From: Thalassia testudinum
Lineage: Eukaryota > Streptophyta > Magnoliopsida > Alismatales > Hydrocharitaceae
Direction of reading: 5' to 3'
DNA length: 64,000 nucleotides
NCBI GenBank assembly: GCA_037157565.1
Contig: JAZHRO010000012.1
Location: 7,714,501-7,778,500 of the forward strand
In this document: positions 47,901 through 57,870 of the stretch, one piece after another
Layout of the letters: each line of letters opens with the position of its first letter
How positions within the stretch are numbered: the first letter of the stretch is position 1
Program-made: the position numbers and the translations under genes
Notes under the pieces: model-generated
Database searches by the model: none
Told to the model about the DNA's origin: nothing
The model's input: the letters and a program-made list of their open reading frames with translations, nothing else

Positions 47901-50900
47901 GACTACCCTTCTTGGCTGGATCCATCCTCTTGTTGGGTTCCCATTAATGAGAACTGAGCATGAAGTCGTTGTGACACATTACTTGATCTACTAAATCCAC
48001 ATTGGCGGAAACCCCCTCTTAATCAAAGATGCCTACAAGGACCACAAGCTTTCCTAAAGTCCACTTTCCAAAGAAAAGCTTTCCTTCCCTCCTCCAATGG
48101 GCAAGTATCTCCGTGGCAACGACATACTCGTCAAGAATGCACCTCCTTGGTACAAAGACCGTTTGCATCTACGAAACCGCCCCATCAACCCTTCTCAGCC
48201 TATTCACCAAGACCTTTGCCACAATCAGATAAATCGCATTAGAATGGGCAATAGGTCTGAAATCATCAATCGCCTTGGTCCCCTCCGTAGGTAGCAATAA
48301 AACAAAAAATTTGTTAAGCCTGTTGAAGCCAAAATTGCCCTCCTTGAACTCCGCCAACACCTACAAGACATCCTTCTAAAGCAACTTCCAAAACTCCTTA
48401 AAGAAGTGAATCGGAAAACCATCAGGACCAAGGCATCCATCGGCACTCAATCCCTGAACCGCCTTCTGCACTTTACTTTTTGTAAAGGATGCAACAAGCT
48501 CCTCCGCCTGCTCCATGCCAATGGAAGGGGTATTCAACCCCTTCCACCTCCAGTTCCTGACCCGCCTCTTCCCAGTAAGCTCCTTAAAATAATCCGTCGT
48601 CGCTTTACCCACTACCTCCTTACCCCCAAACTCTGTTTTGCCTACCGGGAGCCTATCAATCCAATTTCTCCTCCTACCAAAAGCCACCATATGAAAGTAC
48701 TTGGTATTAGAATCACCTTCTCTGATCCACTTCTATCTAGATCTTGCTCTCCATTCGACTTCGGCCTTCTAATCCTCTGCTTGGATGGTCTTCATGTGTT
48801 CAACTCTGGATGCTCTCTCCTCCTTCGATAGAAAGCCCAGATCTTCGGCCTTATCCAGCCTCCCTACCCCCTCAGTGCCTTCTCCTTCCTGTTACGCTCC
48901 TGCTTTAGATGTCTCCTGTAGTCCTTAAGGAAGAGCCTAAGATCTCGAAGTTTAGACTCTAGCTTCGTTGCTATAGAGCCCTGAGGCCGCAAAGACCTCC
49001 ATTTCTCCACCATCCCCCTAAAGCCCTCCTCCAGCAACCAGGCTTTGTCAAATTTAAAATACGTACCATGTTTAGAAGTAATGGCTCCACGGAAAAAGGA
49101 TAGGAAATCACTAATAGAAAAAAGATAGTACACTAACAGTTGAATAATATAAATAAACATAAGCACACTAACATCGAAGTATAAATAATGATGGCATTTG
49201 GATTTACGTGGAAACCTTACTCATGAAGAGTGAGGAGAAAACCACGGGAAAAGTGTCCTATGGGCATGAGTTTCTGTATTGATCTTCTAAAAAAATAAGC
49301 AGAGTGGTACATACCTATTTATAGGTCACCACACTCCATAATCCCATAGTAGACGATATGGGACTAAACCACTACATATACTCCAACACTCCCCCTCAAG
49401 TTGAAGCATGCAATGCTCAACTTGTACGACACAGAAATCCTACTCTACACAATAGAACACAACTCTCTTACTTGTAGGCAGGTGTGCTAATGACGGGGCT
49501 GGAGTTGTTGGACGAACTGTTGTAGCTGGCTCTGACAAGAGCCTCTCCTCTGGAGACCTCAACTAGTGCTGGTGGCTCCTCATTCAGTATTCCTATCATG
49601 GGCCTTTCGTTGAAGATCTCGAAATTAGATTTCCCTGCTGAAGTCTACGAAGTTAGATCTCCTGCATAGAAACCTAACATTGGCCCTTCCTATGAGAACC
49701 TCGAAATTGGATCTCCCTCCTTTAGGACTAGTTTACGACGTGGGTTAGCTAACTCGTGTTAGCAAAGTTGCAAAATGGGTTAACTCTTGTTTCTGTTTAC
49801 TTGCAAATAGGGGCTAACCCCTGTTTATGTTTACTGAATGGAGGTTAGGAATGAGAGTTATCTTGTGATGTGACATGGAGGTGTTTACCTGAGAATGGAG
49901 GTTAGAATGGGGGTTAAGGTGGCAAAAGATATGTTTACCCTTGAATGGTAGGTAAGTTAGTTGAAGTAGTTTATTTGTTTAAATAAATTAAACAAGTATG
50001 CATAATAGTAGAAAAATGGTTGATTAAATTATGAGAAACCAACATTCAAAATTTGGTTAATGTCCATAAATCAAGCAAAGAAAGGAAATGACAAAAATTT
50101 TAATTGTGATGAGTAATTATATAGGCATCAATTTGATCATATAAGTCATATTTGTTCATACAACTCGGTAGGTATTAAGTTAAGATTGGACTTTATCTTT
50201 ACGTACAAGAAATTCATATGAAGAAACTTCGATGAAATTTTTTCACATGATGTGTTATGTTTGAAGTTTCTCATTCGAAGGCTCCCATCCTGTGATCCAT
50301 CATTATCTCCCAGAGAATATGATCATAGTGGCCACCTGTATTAATTGATAAGATATTCTGCTAGGAAGATGCTTGAACTACGTGCAACAATAGAAAAAAA
50401 GGGCAGTAGCAAGGGTGGAAGAAAATTACGTAATAGCAATCCTACAAGGGTAAGAAATAAATAGGAACCTGAATTAACAAGGGAAAGTATACAAAGATTA
50501 TAATCAACATATGAACGAAAAGTTGACCTATTTGTATAGTTTTTTTTGGAATGATGGCTGTTTGTAATTAATAACGAAATCCAACCTAAATTAATTTTTA
50601 CAAGGTAGCCTTTTTGACGTCCTTGGTTCCATCCACATGGTGGATTTTCATGTCTCCATTCTGCAGATCAAAGAGTCAAAGGAAGTAAGATATTACAAAT
50701 TCCACAAGCACATAAGGAAAAATACAACAAATAACAACATAATGGACTTGATACAATATTCCTCACTACATGCATGCATCATCAAATATAGGGTGCATTG
50801 CATTTTTGTTCATTGAAATTTGTCGGTGGCGAGCAAATACTATTGGCAGAAATCTAACACCGAAGAAGCAAACCAACCAAGATAACCTAGCCATCACCAA

Positions 50901-53900
50901 ATGAACTGAACATCAAAGCAAAACTCCAATTTCGAGAGCATTGATTTTTGTTGGGCTCCAAATGGCAATAAAAGAGTTTCAATTAGCATTACTCAGCTGT
51001 ATGAACTTGAAAGATTCTGTACCAACAATGCACAGAAGCATTGGTCCTGCATACATGCAAAATCTGAAACTAGAGAGCAAAATATTTTCCATATGTGAAA
51101 ATTGTACTTGGAAAAGTATCAACAAACACCAAGTCCCTTTTCAATGTTATAATCTACGAGAGTAAAGCCTACATAAGATTAAGCATATACATTCTTCTAG
51201 AAAGGTAATTTGCTTGCCTTTATCTAGGAAAGCCCAATTGTAAACAGATTTTCAACAATTTGATTAGTATACATCTTAAAGATCATAGAAGTAAATCAGA
51301 CAAAACACATCCATTACATCTTATATGAATGGTGCACCATAAAAGACAAAAGATGTGCTAGTTCCAGAATGAATTCATCCTTGAAAGTTATCCATGATTG
51401 TGCATGAGCATCATCAGTTTATTCATGAACATAAATTCCTCAACTGGATAAACATAGTAAGTTCTCCATTGATAATTGCACATATCAAGAGATCTCATTT
51501 AGTACAACAAATGAAGATAAGAAATAAAACAAAACATGCAATTCCTCTTTTTGCTTCCTTGAATTGCAAACAAACCTCATCCATTCTCACTAAAGCCAAT
51601 AGAAAAGCAAACAAGAGGAAGGAAGAAACCAGACATCTGCATGAACCAAAAAAAACCAAAGAAGTTCAATTCTTCATCAGACTAGATTCAAATCCATCAT
51701 CACACCCAATCCTACATGGAAAACATCTCTTCTTAGAAACAAATGAGACAATGAAGGAAACCTTCTTCCCAAATCGAAGCTACATCATTCTAAATTCCTC
51801 ACTCCACCGCACACAACCAACCTTTATACCCTTGGCGGGGAACCATAGGAAGAGCTCCTGCGCCTCGACGTCGCTGAGCTCACCAATCTGGTTGTAGCTG
51901 ACTGCCTCGGAGACGTTGGCCTTGTAGTGGATGACGCTTTTGAACTTGGCATTGCAAGGAGTCGGGAGGGCCACCTCGAAGCGGCCCCCTTCGTCGATCT
52001 GGAAGGACCTCACGCTCTTTGGGAGGAGACCCATTGGCAAGCTGTGATCTTTTAGTACCTCGTAGATGGTGGTGTTCCTTGACTTTGCTGCTACAGTTGC
52101 GTTTGACGGTGGCAACGCGGTGGTTGTGTAGAGGAGGGTGAGAAAGGTGGTGACTTGGAGCATCGTGGGTGGTCACGAGGGGCTAAGGGGAATTGGGTAG
52201 TGCTGCGTGGAGGAGTGAAATCGCCAAAGGGTAGCTTCGGCATTTTGGGGTTGAGAGGAATCACGAAGTGGAGAGAGAAAATGGGGTTTTTATCACGGGT
52301 TGCCCCAACCTGTCCCCTATCCGGTGTTAGGATAACACCGGTTAAAAGGTCAAACAAGGGTTCACTTGAACCCCAAGGTAAACAGGGGTTAACCCCCAAA
52401 AAGAGGGGTTAACCCTCACCGTAAACTAGGCCTTAGACATCTCGAAATTCTAGACCTCCCGAAGTTGTAGTGTTTCACGTGGTGATCTCGAACAAAGAGA
52501 CTCCTAAATGGGCGATGACTATAATAGAATCCACACTCCTTTCTCGTATACTCTATGAGAGAAGAAAATAACATAAAGAAGAAATAACAAGCAAAATAGA
52601 GAAGAGCTTCTTCACCTCTTCACTTCATCTCTTTTTCTCCTTTTTTTTCATTTTCTTTTGTCCTCTTCTATCTTCTTTTCCCCCCTTTTTTTCTCCTTTC
52701 TATTCTTTCTTTCTCTTTTTTCTTTGCTTTTGTATAGCCAACAAGGCAAAAAGTACCAAAATAAAGGAAGACATAGGAGGAGAAAAAAAAAACCTCATCT
52801 CTTTTGTTAGGATTCAAACCCATTCTATCCTTGTCCTTTTCTTCATCGCAGGATCACCACTGCGGCTCGTTCTTCCTCTCGAGCTCTACCTCTTGCAGTA
52901 GCATCTCCAAAATCACATGAAGCAGATTCGTCGTCGCCATTTGCTCTGCTCCAGCTACTCTCATAATCCTTGTCGCGAGATCTTCGCCAGAGATCTCGCC
53001 TCCATGATCGTTGCCTCCGCTTCCTTCGTTATTGGCATGAGAACCTCGCAATTTCGTGCAAGATTTTCGCCACTAATGCCTCACATCTCTCTCGTGATCT
53101 CTTAATCATGAACGAGATCGTCGCTATTGCCTCGCTAGTGTGCTGACTACGCATGGAGGCACATCATGCACTCCTTCGTCTTCATCGCCATCGCTAAGCA
53201 TTGCCAGTGCTCGCACGACCAATACTCCAAAGCACCATCATCACCTTTTCGCTCCAACAACAGTGCAATAGCGTCGCCATCGATGTTGTTCCTTTTCTTG
53301 GCCACTGATCATAGCCCACACCTCTCAAGGTTCTTCAACGCAGCCTACAATGCCAATCGTGCACGAGATTGCTCCCAGAATGCTCGAGTGCCATCGTCTT
53401 CATCACTTCCTTTGCCTTCACCTGATCCCTGCTGGCAGGGGAGACCATCGGCTCCCCTTCACTCATCTTTGAACAAACTTGGAACAAAACATAGAACTCC
53501 AAAAGATAAAGAAAGTATAATATCTGGAATAAAACACAATTCCCAAGATCGGCTTACTATGATACCAAGTTGAATAATATAAATAAGTGGAAGCATAGAA
53601 TATTAAAGCATAAATAATGATAGCACTTGGGTTTACGTGGAAACCACACTTACGAAGAGCAAGGAGAAAACGACAGGAGAAGCACCCTATGGGCGTGAGT
53701 TTCTGTATTGATCTTCTCAAAGAATAAGCAGAGGGATACATGCCTATTTATAAGCCACCACACACCATAATTACACAATAGGCGATGTGGGACTAAACTA
53801 ACTACATATACTCCAACACTATCATATTGTTCTCTACATTATTGCAGCAGCTTTTGCAAAACCCTTTTAGTTTGATCAGGTAATGCAATTGGATGCCTAA

Positions 53901-56900
53901 TGACCTTTAGTAGCCATTATCTTTGAAAAAAAGGAGCAAATCATCACGTTTCACATGGCATACTGTAAATCTTGGTGGTGAAAGTGTGTAAGTTATTGAG
54001 TTTGTTTGTGGTAACTTGCATTTTTCTGGATCTGAGAAAGGTGAAAGGGCTATTTTGGGGACCTAAATTTCTTCCATAGATATCTTTCATGTCTACTTTG
54101 AGTGTTGGCCAGCTGCTTTGATTGTAGCTTTCTTAATTATTTTGCTTCTACAGGCTGGGAGGACTGCAAATCGTTTGTTCTATCTCTCAATTCCTCCAAA
54201 CATTTTTGTAGATGTAGTAGAATGTGCAAGCACAGCAGCTTCATCTAAGGCAGGGTGGACCAGGGTAATAGTTGAAAAGCCCTTTGGCCGTGACTCTGAA
54301 TCATCTGCTGCTTTGACAAGGGGGTTAAAACAATACCTAGAAGAAGCACAAATTTTCAGGTATGATTTCTACATGGGATCTAATGATTCAGTCGCAACAG
54401 GAACGTTATGATGGGCATGATAATCATCTCACAGAATTGATCACTATCTTGGGAAGGAATTGGTTGAAAATCTCTCAATTCTTCGCTTCTCGAATCTTGT
54501 TTTTGAACCTCTCTGGTCAAGAAAATACATACAGAGTGTGCAGCTGATCTTCTCTGAAGATTTTGGCACTGAAGGGCGAGGAGGGTAAGGTTGCTTCTAC
54601 TTAGAAATGCACATGTATGTTTCAATGCAGTCTCTTAGAAAAGGTAGTTGTTATGTGGAGCTGATATTTTTGTTCTTTGATGACTCTGCAGGTACTTTGA
54701 TGACTACGGCATCATCAGGGACATCATGCAAAACCATCTACTTCAAATACTTGCACTTTTTGCAATGGAAACACCAGTAACTCTGGAAGCAGAAGATATT
54801 CGAAATGAAAAGGTCTGCATATGAATAGCATTACACTTCCTGGTGTGTGGATGCAAAATATTTTGTTCCTACATTGCTCTCTTTTATTGGCAGGTAAAAG
54901 TCGTACGCTCTATGAAGCCATTGCAACTTGATAATGTGGTGATTGGCCAGTATAAGGCCCATAAAAGAGGTGGTGTGGAATACCCTGCCTACGTAGATGA
55001 CGAGACTGTTCCCAAGAACAGCCTTACTCCTACATTTGCTGCAGCTGCACTTTTCATAGATAATGCAAGGTGGGATGGGGTACCATTTTTAATGAAGGCA
55101 GGGAAAGCACTGCATTCCAGAAGGTAGTTTATGATCTTAATAAATTTTAAAGTAGGGTCAGTTGGTTGGGCTTCCTTACTGTCTGTTCTTCCTAAGAAAA
55201 TATTTTCTTGCAAGATTTTGTGCAGTCTGAGAAGTAGATATCCATGAGGGAGCCACTTGCTGAAAATCAGCCCTTGTTATTGATGGAATCAAATCCTATT
55301 TCCTTAAAAAGAATGGGCAGTCACTTCTAATTAATTTCATCACTGAAGTTGTCAAATCACCAAATTAAATGGGATTGGTGGTAAACCCTATTTCTTGGCA
55401 ACAGTAATAGAGGGTTTTTGGTGGTGTTACAGTGGAAAAATTGGGAATAAGTTGGCATGGTATCTCCCAACTTCTTCATAATCTAAAATATTGTTTTTAA
55501 CTTTCACATAGTTTTATCCATGGATGATATCTACCAATTTAATAATCATGCACAATTTGCTCTGATTACCACACACGGAATTGCCAAGCTACAAATAGAT
55601 GTCTTTTTCTATTTCCAAAAAAAAAGAGGATGTGTTGGTTGAGATTTTTTACGGGATCATTTAACACCAAATGGTTGGTCTTATTTATAATTTTGATTTT
55701 GCAAGAAAGTTGAGTCTGAAAATTCATTACCAAACAACCTTCTAGAATGGATCTTGAGAAATAACATTCTTTTTGGATTCTTGGTAATAGAAGCAAATCG
55801 ATCAAATCGAGACCATCCAAAGTTCTCTATTCAAGTGAGTTGGGTTCTTGCTTGTCAATAGTTGATAAGAGAGTTACCCCTCCAAAAATAATAAAATTAA
55901 AAACCACTGCAAAATCAAAATCACTTTTTTGAAGTCCTATAAATTCCCAATTTAAACCAAAGATCTTGGCTCACAGAATCATCTAAATTATTGATAATCC
56001 GCAATTTAAGAGAGTTTGGGTTTAACCCTTCCTCAATTGGATGTAGATGAAGATATTACAGAGCTTCTTTTGGCTAATGTGTGGCTTCCTTATTATTTTT
56101 ACCAGGGCAGAAATCAGGGTCCAATTCAGGCATGTTCCTGGTAACTTGTACAAGAGGAGCTTTGGAGCTGACCTGGACCAAGCTAGGAATGAGCTTGTAA
56201 TTCGTGTGCAGCCTGATGAGGCTATATACTTGAAGATAAACAACAAAATCCCTGGTCTGGGGATGCGGCTAGACCGCAGTAAATTAAATCTCCACTATGC
56301 TGCAAAGTAAGTATGTATTCTTGTACTAGTTAGCTAATGATATGCTGAAGTTTGTCAACCTACGGTGCAGATACATATTTTTCTTTGTGGATGGGTGTTT
56401 ATCCCTGATTCACTTATTGCAGTTACTCTCAATTGCAACTTTTAGGCCTAGTTTATTGGGAGGGTTAACCCCAGTAAATGAGGGGTTAACCTTCATTTAC
56501 TTAGTGGGTGAACATCATGGGTTTTGCAAAGCCTAAGTTCACACTAATGTTAAGATGGAACTGCTGTTGATCCTGCCTTTTTCACCTCTCTTTTCTGACA
56601 TCATAGGTTAACACCTGTTTCAAGTAAACAAAAATAGGTATTAACGCCTCCTGCAAAGTAAACAAAAAGGAGGGTTAACGACACTTGCACTTTTGTAAAT
56701 CCAGGTTTTATAACACCTCAAGTAAACTAATCCTTAGGGTCTATCTCCCCTCCTGGAAGCTTATTGTTTGAACTGGTTGCATGGCATTTGGATTAAAAGC
56801 TATCTATACTTGATATCTTTTAGCACTATATATGTGCTATTACCATTTCTTATTGCTCATTTCTTATTGCCATTTACGAATCATACCTTTTTTTATTGAA

Positions 56901-57870
56901 AAATGCTAGACGGATGGTTTGGTCGCAGGGGTCCTATTTTTTGTAGCCTACAAAGATTCCTGCAAGGCTTGGAATATTGGTGGCTCATGGCTGGCTAAGT
57001 GATATAGCCTATAGCTAAGTTTAGATGTAGCAGAAACTTAAAATCCTTATCTTGTTTTCTCGTGCTTTTTTTTTCTCCCAACAGTTCTCTATGTCCCAAA
57101 AGGCACAAGTTAGAAGGACCTAGTTGTAAAGAAGCTAGTGCCTTTCTTTGCAGTTTCTATTTATTTGGAGAACATCTCTACAGCAGAAGTGTCAAAAGAG
57201 CTTATCAACATATTGGCATTCCCCAACCTGTCCTGGAACATGTCCAGTTTTTATGTGAATTGGGTAGTTTTCGACCAGGGGATGCTGATAGAGTGTTGTC
57301 GAGTGCTTTTTCTTTTTGCGCTTGGTAGTTTGGTTACTAAATTGGCTCATGTGATGCAGATTTGGCTGGCCGATCCTAACTCGAACCATGACCTCTCAAA
57401 CCCTTGAACCCAGTAGTTCATACATACATTAACTGCATTATGGGTTTTAGTAACAAAAAACAAAAACAAAACTTTGGTGGTGCTTTATCTAACCTGTTTT
57501 CCTAAAATAATCCAGATAGAAGGATCCATATTCAAATCTATTATCTTTTGGGCAATCCTGCTTTCATTAAAATCTTAATTCAGCTGAAAGACGTTGCATC
57601 GACATTGTCAGGTACTCGAAGGAGATACCTGATGCCTACGAGAGGCTCCTCCTCGATGCAATTGAAGGTGAGCAGAGGCTCTTCATCCGTTCAGACGAGC
57701 TGGATGCTGCTTGGGATCTGTTCACCCCCTTGTTGAAAGAGCTTGAAGAGAAGAAGATTGTACCCGAGCTATATCCATATGGGAGTCGCGGTCCGGTTGG
57801 AGCCCACTATCTTGCAGCTAGGTACAACGTCCGGTGGGGTGATATCACTGCCGAGTTGTACAGGGCTTGA
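29957..57870 (+). CDS. G6PD: Glucose-6-phosphate 1-dehydrogenase, plastid type (10 exons)
   Basis: Oxidises glucose 6-phosphate to 6-phosphogluconolactone with NADP+, the first step of the oxidative pentose phosphate pathway, here in plastids. Exons: 29957-30140, 30341-30621, 30712-30806, 31891-32005, 54154-54359, 54435-54584, 54692-54812, 54894-55123, 56106-56306, 57612-57870. All introns are GT-AG and phases match, giving about 613 residues. The N-terminus is Ser/Arg-rich like a transit peptide ([16 protein letters not shown]). [10 protein letters not shown] (about 130-139) is the NADP site, VEKPFGRD (265-272) is conserved, and RIDHYLGK (294-301, split by intron 5) is the active site. Cys182 and Cys190 (CRIYGRENC) match the redox-regulatory pair of plastid isoforms; the sequence most resembles the P2 class. 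The ATG at 29990 is an alternative start. The intron 1 acceptor is uncertain (30340 or 30373), affecting 11 residues. Confidence 0.93.
32073..32108. repeat. Poly-A tract between 10-bp direct repeats
   Basis: agtataatgt at 32073-32082 and 32099-32108 flank ttttcaaaaaaaaaaa. This looks like a minimal retroposition scar, or a chance duplication. Confidence 0.4.
32280..33055. other. Intron stretch of unknown origin
   Basis: The first 350 bp are pyrimidine-rich with many ctcgtc-type strings, then an A/T-rich stretch. It may be leader or LTR of the Copia element that begins coding near 33060, but no match to that element's 3' end was found. Confidence 0.3.
33060..34219 (+). pseudogene. Copia gag to integrase, 5' half of a split element
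   Basis: Degenerate Ty1/copia polyprotein. The ATG near 33060 (MAYISPV) opens gag. The frame from 33286 reads [29 protein letters not shown] and [14 protein letters not shown], the usual copia gag (UBN2-type) block. Around 34040-34219 a frameshifted integrase reads LIHSDVWG-like, FVDDFSK and FVENHFE. At 34224 it is interrupted by the Tat element and continues at 43382 without loss of a codon. Confidence 0.75.
34225..34885 (+). repeat. 5' LTR of the Tat element
   Basis: 661 bp, TG...CA. TATAAATAGG at 34621-34630 is the likely TATA box. The segment 34600-34885 matches 43096-43376. Primer site TTGGCACTGTCTTTGGGAA follows at 34887-34905, a variant of the TGGCGCCGTCTGTGGGAA-type site common in plant gypsy elements. 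Confidence 0.85.
34951..36600 (+). pseudogene. Tat gag
   Basis: ATG at 34951 ([19 protein letters not shown]). The capsid region reads [15 protein letters not shown]... (about 35600), [14 protein letters not shown] (35715) and [11 protein letters not shown]. Several in-frame stops interrupt it, for example at 35516 and 35790, mostly C-to-T type changes. No intact zinc knuckle is visible. Confidence 0.7.
36884..37315 (+). pseudogene. Tat aspartic protease
   Basis: 143-codon frame. [14 protein letters not shown] replaces the usual D-T/S-G-S active-site loop, so the second residue is changed to Glu. The downstream [13 protein letters not shown] and [11 protein letters not shown] blocks match Tat proteases. 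It lies directly between gag and RT. Confidence 0.75.
37640..38510 (+). pseudogene. Tat reverse transcriptase
   Basis: RT core: [61 protein letters not shown] and VYIDDMLVK with the YxDD-type catalytic Asp pair intact. A TAG precedes MCVDF (37794), a TAA follows the catalytic box (38138) and a frameshift lies near 38221. The thumb continues as [18 protein letters not shown] to a stop at 38512. Confidence 0.85.
38511..39335 (+). pseudogene. Tat RNase H and second (archaeal-type) RNase H
   Basis: The first domain (38511-38925) reads [28 protein letters not shown] and [10 protein letters not shown]. The second (38935-39335) reads [40 protein letters not shown] and SRADNPLAD. This RVT_3-like tandem RNase H is a known mark of the Tat lineage. 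In-frame stops are present (for example TAG before AEYEAM). Confidence 0.8.
39336..40622 (+). pseudogene. Tat integrase with many TAG stops in one frame
   Basis: From about 39336 to 40622 a single frame carries the zinc-binding region ([17 protein letters not shown] ... KCDKY, second Cys of CxxC changed to Tyr), the catalytic core ([40 protein letters not shown]) and a C-terminal LDSS*EGPYKI block. Stops before the end are TAG at 39638, 39653, 39707, 39824, 39866, 40139, 40166 and 40502, TAA at 39659 and TGA at 40448. At 39653, 39866, 40139, 40166 and 40502 the family normally has Trp. No frameshift is seen. Confidence 0.82.
40782..42457 (-). CDS. Antisense coiled-coil ORF of the Tat element
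   Basis: On the strand opposite pol, downstream of integrase. ATG at 42457 opens [19 protein letters not shown] with a Pro-rich segment. A probable intron (about 41845-41925, gtatgc...ttttag) joins HMFYG to [13 protein letters not shown]. The remainder is Ala/Glu/Leu-rich with coiled-coil heptads ([18 protein letters not shown]) and ends [10 protein letters not shown] at 40782. A few stops interrupt it, so it is probably decayed. Antisense ORFs at this position are known in several Tat elements; their function is not established. The plus-strand 316-codon frame at 40795-41745 is its shadow. Confidence 0.55.
43096..43376 (+). repeat. 3' LTR of the Tat element, alignable part
   Basis: Matches the last 280 bp of the 5' LTR, including the TATA region (ACTATAAATGG, 43109) and ends GATCA before the AGTGC duplication. 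The upstream 380 bp of the 5' LTR have no evident counterpart. Confidence 0.8.
43382..43880 (+). pseudogene. Copia integrase, continuation after the Tat insertion
   Basis: Reads [15 protein letters not shown], then after one [24 protein letters not shown] and [17 protein letters not shown]. This is the core and C-terminal integrase of the Copia element whose first half ends at 34219. The 5-bp AGTGC duplication is the only extra sequence at the joint. Confidence 0.85.
44300..45775 (+). pseudogene. Copia reverse transcriptase and RNase H, degenerate
   Basis: RT traces in several frames: [40 protein letters not shown], and [11 protein letters not shown] where [10 protein letters not shown] is usual, so the first two catalytic-box residues are changed. 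[18 protein letters not shown] follows, and RNase H fragments continue to about 45715. A purine-rich gcaaagggt precedes TGATAGAATTATGTG at 45771, a possible 3' LTR start running to about 46070. There are many stops and frameshifts. Confidence 0.72.
46255..49140 (-). mobile_element. L1-type LINE, 5' truncated
   Basis: The poly-A tail is the T-run at 46255-46267 on the plus strand. Minus-strand RT fragments: [19 protein letters not shown] (about 49060), [43 protein letters not shown] (48440-48380) and [22 protein letters not shown] (48265-48200). Below this only broken pieces remain, for example [18 protein letters not shown] (47690) and the zinc-finger/RNase H tail. The endonuclease domain is missing, and the 5' end coincides exactly with the LTR at 49141. 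Confidence 0.8.
49725..52432. mobile_element. 2.7-kb TTA-flanked DNA element (Harbinger type)
   Basis: TTA at 49722-49724 and 52433-52435 flank termini GGACTAGTTTACGACGTGGG and, complemented at the right, GGCCTAGTTTACGGTGAGGG. Subterminal GGGTTAACCCCTGTTTAC-like strings recur on both sides (for example 49806-49835 and 52380-52420). The 3-bp TTA target and terminus style fit PIF/Harbinger MITEs, and two short relatives lie at 56445-56733 and 61799-62148. No transposase is seen. It carries a DUF538 gene fragment and about 2 kb of AT-rich filler. Confidence 0.72.
51822..52163 (-). pseudogene. DUF538 protein, first exon, inside a DNA element
   Basis: A 114-codon uninterrupted frame on the minus strand. 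It has a hydrophobic start like a signal peptide ([20 protein letters not shown]), then the DUF538 signature: [36 protein letters not shown] and [19 protein letters not shown]. The frame ends at a splice donor, AAAG|gttggt (51822/51821), where the family continues with a VPSSGLIYFDVGV-type block. That block was not found in the element. A possible last exon reads [17 protein letters not shown] near 50670-50615 after ctgcag, but has no family match. DUF538 proteins are plant-specific, often secreted, of unknown function. This looks like a captured gene piece. Confidence 0.72.
52436..53570 (-). other. Interior of the non-autonomous Copia element, right part
   Basis: Between the DNA element and the 5' LTR. 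Contains low-complexity CT-rich sequence (52620-52740) and fragmented frames; the plus-strand ORF 53166-53573 has no recognisable domain. No gag or pol motif was identified. Confidence 0.45.
56445..56733. mobile_element. TTA-flanked MITE in G6PDH intron 9
   Basis: 289 bp between TTA copies at 56442-56444 and 56734-56736. Termini are GGCCTAGTTTATTGGGAGGG and, complemented at the right, GGATTAGTTTACTTGAGGTG. Internal gttaac/gtaaac strings match the 2.7-kb element at 49725 and the MITE at 61799. Confidence 0.78.

Larger units (their letters stand above)
49141..53818 (-). mobile_element. Non-autonomous Copia-type element with 248-bp LTRs
   Basis: LTRs at 49141-49388 and 53571-53818, each 248 bp, TGTTGGAGTATATG...ATTATTCA on the minus strand. 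Beside the 5' (right) LTR, TGGTATCATAGTAAGCC resembles the initiator-Met primer site of Copia elements. Beside the 3' (left) LTR, AACTTGAGGGGGAG is the polypurine tract. Excluding the DNA element at 49725-52432 the interior is about 1.5 kb without pol domains; a short frame [15 protein letters not shown] follows the primer site. The outer flanks (acagt and ctatc) do not match, so no target duplication remains. Confidence 0.78.
32006..54153 (+). other. G6PD: 22-kb intron 4 of G6PDH
   Basis: Donor gtaagt at 32006, acceptor ctacag ending 54153. Its 22,148 bp contain a split Copia element, a complete Tat element, a LINE, a non-autonomous Copia element and a DNA element. The other introns of the gene range from 75 bp to about 1.3 kb. 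Only the first few hundred bases and the last 330 (53819-54153) look like original intron. Confidence 0.88.
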
